DNA of 6,604 nucleotides from the NCBI GenBank assembly GCA_027491845.1, contig JAOZGF010000277.1, positions 1 to 6,604 of the forward strand, read 5' to 3'. Made by a program: the position numbers and the translations under genes. Numbering within the stretch: the stretch's first letter is position 1; every line of letters starts with the position of its first letter. The notes under the pieces are model-generated. The model saw only the letters and a program-made list of their open reading frames with translations, was not told the origin of the DNA and did not search any database. Origin of the DNA: Thermoproteota archaeon (lineage in GTDB: Archaea > Korarchaeota > JAOZGF01). Of this stretch, positions 5,732-6,604 are shown piece by piece.

Positions 5732-5741
5732 GGTTTAAACC
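5732..5741. repeat. Perfect palindrome GGTTTAAACC beside the shared TATA element
   Basis: A 10-bp perfect palindrome directly abuts the TATA-like stretch TTATAAATAT. For lhr it occupies the BRE position just upstream of the TATA box; for the cyclophilin-like gene it lies between TATA and the predicted transcription start. It could act as a paired BRE/TATA-like element or a small operator. An AT-rich 10-bp palindrome can also arise by chance, so confidence is low. Confidence 0.35.
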
Positions 5742-5751
5742 TTATAAATAT
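5742..5751. promoter_or_regulatory. Bidirectional TATA element for lhr (+) and the cyclophilin-like gene (-)
   Basis: TTATAAATAT reads as TATAAATA on the plus strand (5743-5750) and as TTTATAA on the minus strand. On the plus strand the box centre is about 26 bp before the A of the lhr ATG (5772), the standard archaeal TATA-to-start distance, and no SD precedes that ATG, so a leaderless lhr RNA is predicted. On the minus strand the same box predicts a start near 5719, giving a leader of about 33 nt that keeps the SD of the cyclophilin-like gene. Confidence 0.55.
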
Positions 5752-5771
5752 TTTTTGGGTATCCTGTTAAG

Positions 5772-6604
5772 ATGGGTGTTTTTCTAGTGAGTCTACAGGG
5801 TGCCTTTAATCTCCTTTGTGAGCCCTTGAAGAGACTTTTGGCGGAGAAGGGGTTTCATAAGCCTACTGAGCCGCAAAACAAGGCGATACCGCTCATCCTG
5901 GAGGGAAGAAACGTACTGCTTACCGCTCCAACAGGAACTGGTAAAACCGAGGCTGCCCTTCTCCCCGTTTTACATTTTATTTTGTCTAATAACCGATCTC
6001 CTGGTGTAAAGCTTCTTTACATAACTCCTTTGCGAGCTCTAAATCGTGATCTTCTTGAAAGAATTGAATGGTGGTGTAAAAGACTTGACTTAAAGGTCTC
6101 TGTTCGACATGGAGATACTTGGGAGAAAGAAAGGAGAATTCAGGCTTTAAGTCCGCCTGACGTCCTTATTACAACGCCTGAAACCCTCCAAATAATTTTG
6201 AATGCAAGGATTTTAAGAACCCATTTAAGATGGTTGAGATGGGTTATAGTTGATGAGGTACATGAGTTAGCTGACAACAAAAGGGGGACGCAGCTGTCGC
6301 TTAGCTTGGAAAAACTGAGATGGGTTATTGAAGGAAACTTCCAAATCATAGGGTTGTCTGCCACAGTTGGTTCGCCTGAAAGAGTTTCGAGGTTTCTAGT
6401 GGGTTCAAACAGGGATTGCTCCATAGTTAGGGTTCCTGCAGCTAGGAAAATTAAACTAGACGTTGTCTTTCCAAAACCAGGTCCTCTCGATAAGAAATTA
6501 GCCTCAGCCTTGTTTACCTTCCCTGAAGTAGCTTCGAGACTGAGGGAAATATATAAATTAATCAAGGAACATGTTTCAACACTTATCTTCACAAACACTA
6601 GGCC
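5772..6604 (+). CDS. lhr: Lhr-family DEAD/DEAH-box superfamily 2 helicase, N-terminal part (3' truncated by window)
   Basis: An open frame of 277 codons runs off the right edge without a stop. Lhr proteins are ATP-dependent 3'-5' helicases of archaea and some bacteria, linked to DNA repair and replication-coupled recombination. Helicase motifs appear in order: Q-like motif TEPQNKAIP (32-40), Walker A APTGTGKT (52-59, Lys58), motif Ia TPLRALNRDL (85-94), Ib TTPETLQ (134-140), Walker B DEVH (161-164), motif III SAT (196-198), and the start of the second RecA domain at LIFTNTR. The Walker A context (APTGTGKTEAALLP) and the DEVHEL motif with following ADNKRGTQLSLSLEKL are characteristic of Lhr rather than Hel308 or generic DEAD-box RNA helicases. 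The winged-helix and Lhr C-terminal domains lie beyond the window. The ATG at 5772 is preceded by a well-placed TATA box and no SD. Confidence 0.9.
   Translation, partial: MGVFLVSLQGAFNLLCEPLKRLLAEKGFHKPTEPQNKAIPLILEGRNVLLTAPTGTGKTEAALLPVLHFILSNNRSPGVKLLYITPLRALNRDLLERIEWWCKRLDLKVSVRHGDTWEKERRIQALSPPDVLITTPETLQIILNARILRTHLRWLRWVIVDEVHELADNKRGTQLSLSLEKLRWVIEGNFQIIGLSATVGSPERVSRFLVGSNRDCSIVRVPAARKIKLDVVFPKPGPLDKKLASALFTFPEVASRLREIYKLIKEHVSTLIFTNTR

Noticed and set aside
5475..5738. An 87-codon plus-strand frame
   Set aside because: It is antisense to the cyclophilin-like gene and runs into the shared promoter; the minus-strand protein has clear family motifs.
6140..6598. A 152-codon open frame on the minus strand
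   Set aside because: It lies wholly antisense to the Lhr helicase frame, whose motifs are in perfect order, and its translation resembles no family I recognise.
1..6604. Mobile element, CRISPR, defence system or RNA gene
   Set aside because: No transposase, integrase, direct-repeat array, tRNA-like cloverleaf or rRNA-like segment was seen; nearly all sequence is explained by housekeeping-type genes.

Overview
The window looks archaeal. Its start codons mix ATG, TTG and GTG, and Shine-Dalgarno stretches of the GGAGG/GAGGTGA type sit before several of them. At least one promoter has an AT-rich TATA-like box placed for a leaderless transcript. The gene families also fit archaea: a Thermoplasma-type nicotinate phosphoribosyltransferase with a C-terminal zinc knuckle, an Lhr-type helicase, a stand-alone Nfu domain and a TM1367-like cyclophilin-fold protein. 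The lineage cannot be fixed from this sequence. A TACK-group archaeon such as a Bathyarchaeia-like organism is a guess. There is no tRNA, rRNA, CRISPR array, insertion sequence or sign of a mobile element; this reads as ordinary chromosomal housekeeping sequence, densely packed.

Layout. (1) Bases 1-184, plus strand: the last 60 codons of homoserine dehydrogenase. (2) 1935 down to 192, minus strand: a two-gene nicotinamide salvage operon. Nicotinamidase comes first and nicotinate phosphoribosyltransferase second, with the reading frames overlapping by 29 bp. Nicotinamide is deamidated to nicotinate and then joined to PRPP, feeding NAD synthesis. (3) 1936-2069: a divergent promoter region with a perfect 7-bp inverted repeat that could be an operator. 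(4) 2070-2921, plus strand: an endonuclease IV-like TIM-barrel protein. Its stop codon overlaps that of the convergent gene beyond it. (5) 5091 down to 2918, minus strand: four closely spaced genes that probably form one operon, namely an Nfu-type Fe-S scaffold, a nitroreductase-family flavoprotein, a GNAT acetyltransferase and a DEDD-type exonuclease related to the PolB proofreading domain. (6) 5686-5297, minus strand: a cyclophilin-like-fold protein, separated from Nfu by 205 bp. (7) 5772 to the window end, plus strand: the N-terminal 277 residues of an Lhr-family superfamily 2 helicase. It is divergent from the cyclophilin-like gene and probably shares a bidirectional TATA element with it.

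Functional reading. The only firm pathway pair is the nicotinamidase and nicotinate phosphoribosyltransferase pair. Three DNA-repair-like proteins (endonuclease IV-like, DEDD exonuclease, Lhr helicase) lie within 4.6 kb but in different transcription units, so a joint role is only suggestive. I found no convincing new multi-gene system. The points most worth checking are the rearranged metal-ligand motif in the endonuclease IV-like protein, the symmetric element between pncA and nfo, and the compact shared promoter before lhr.
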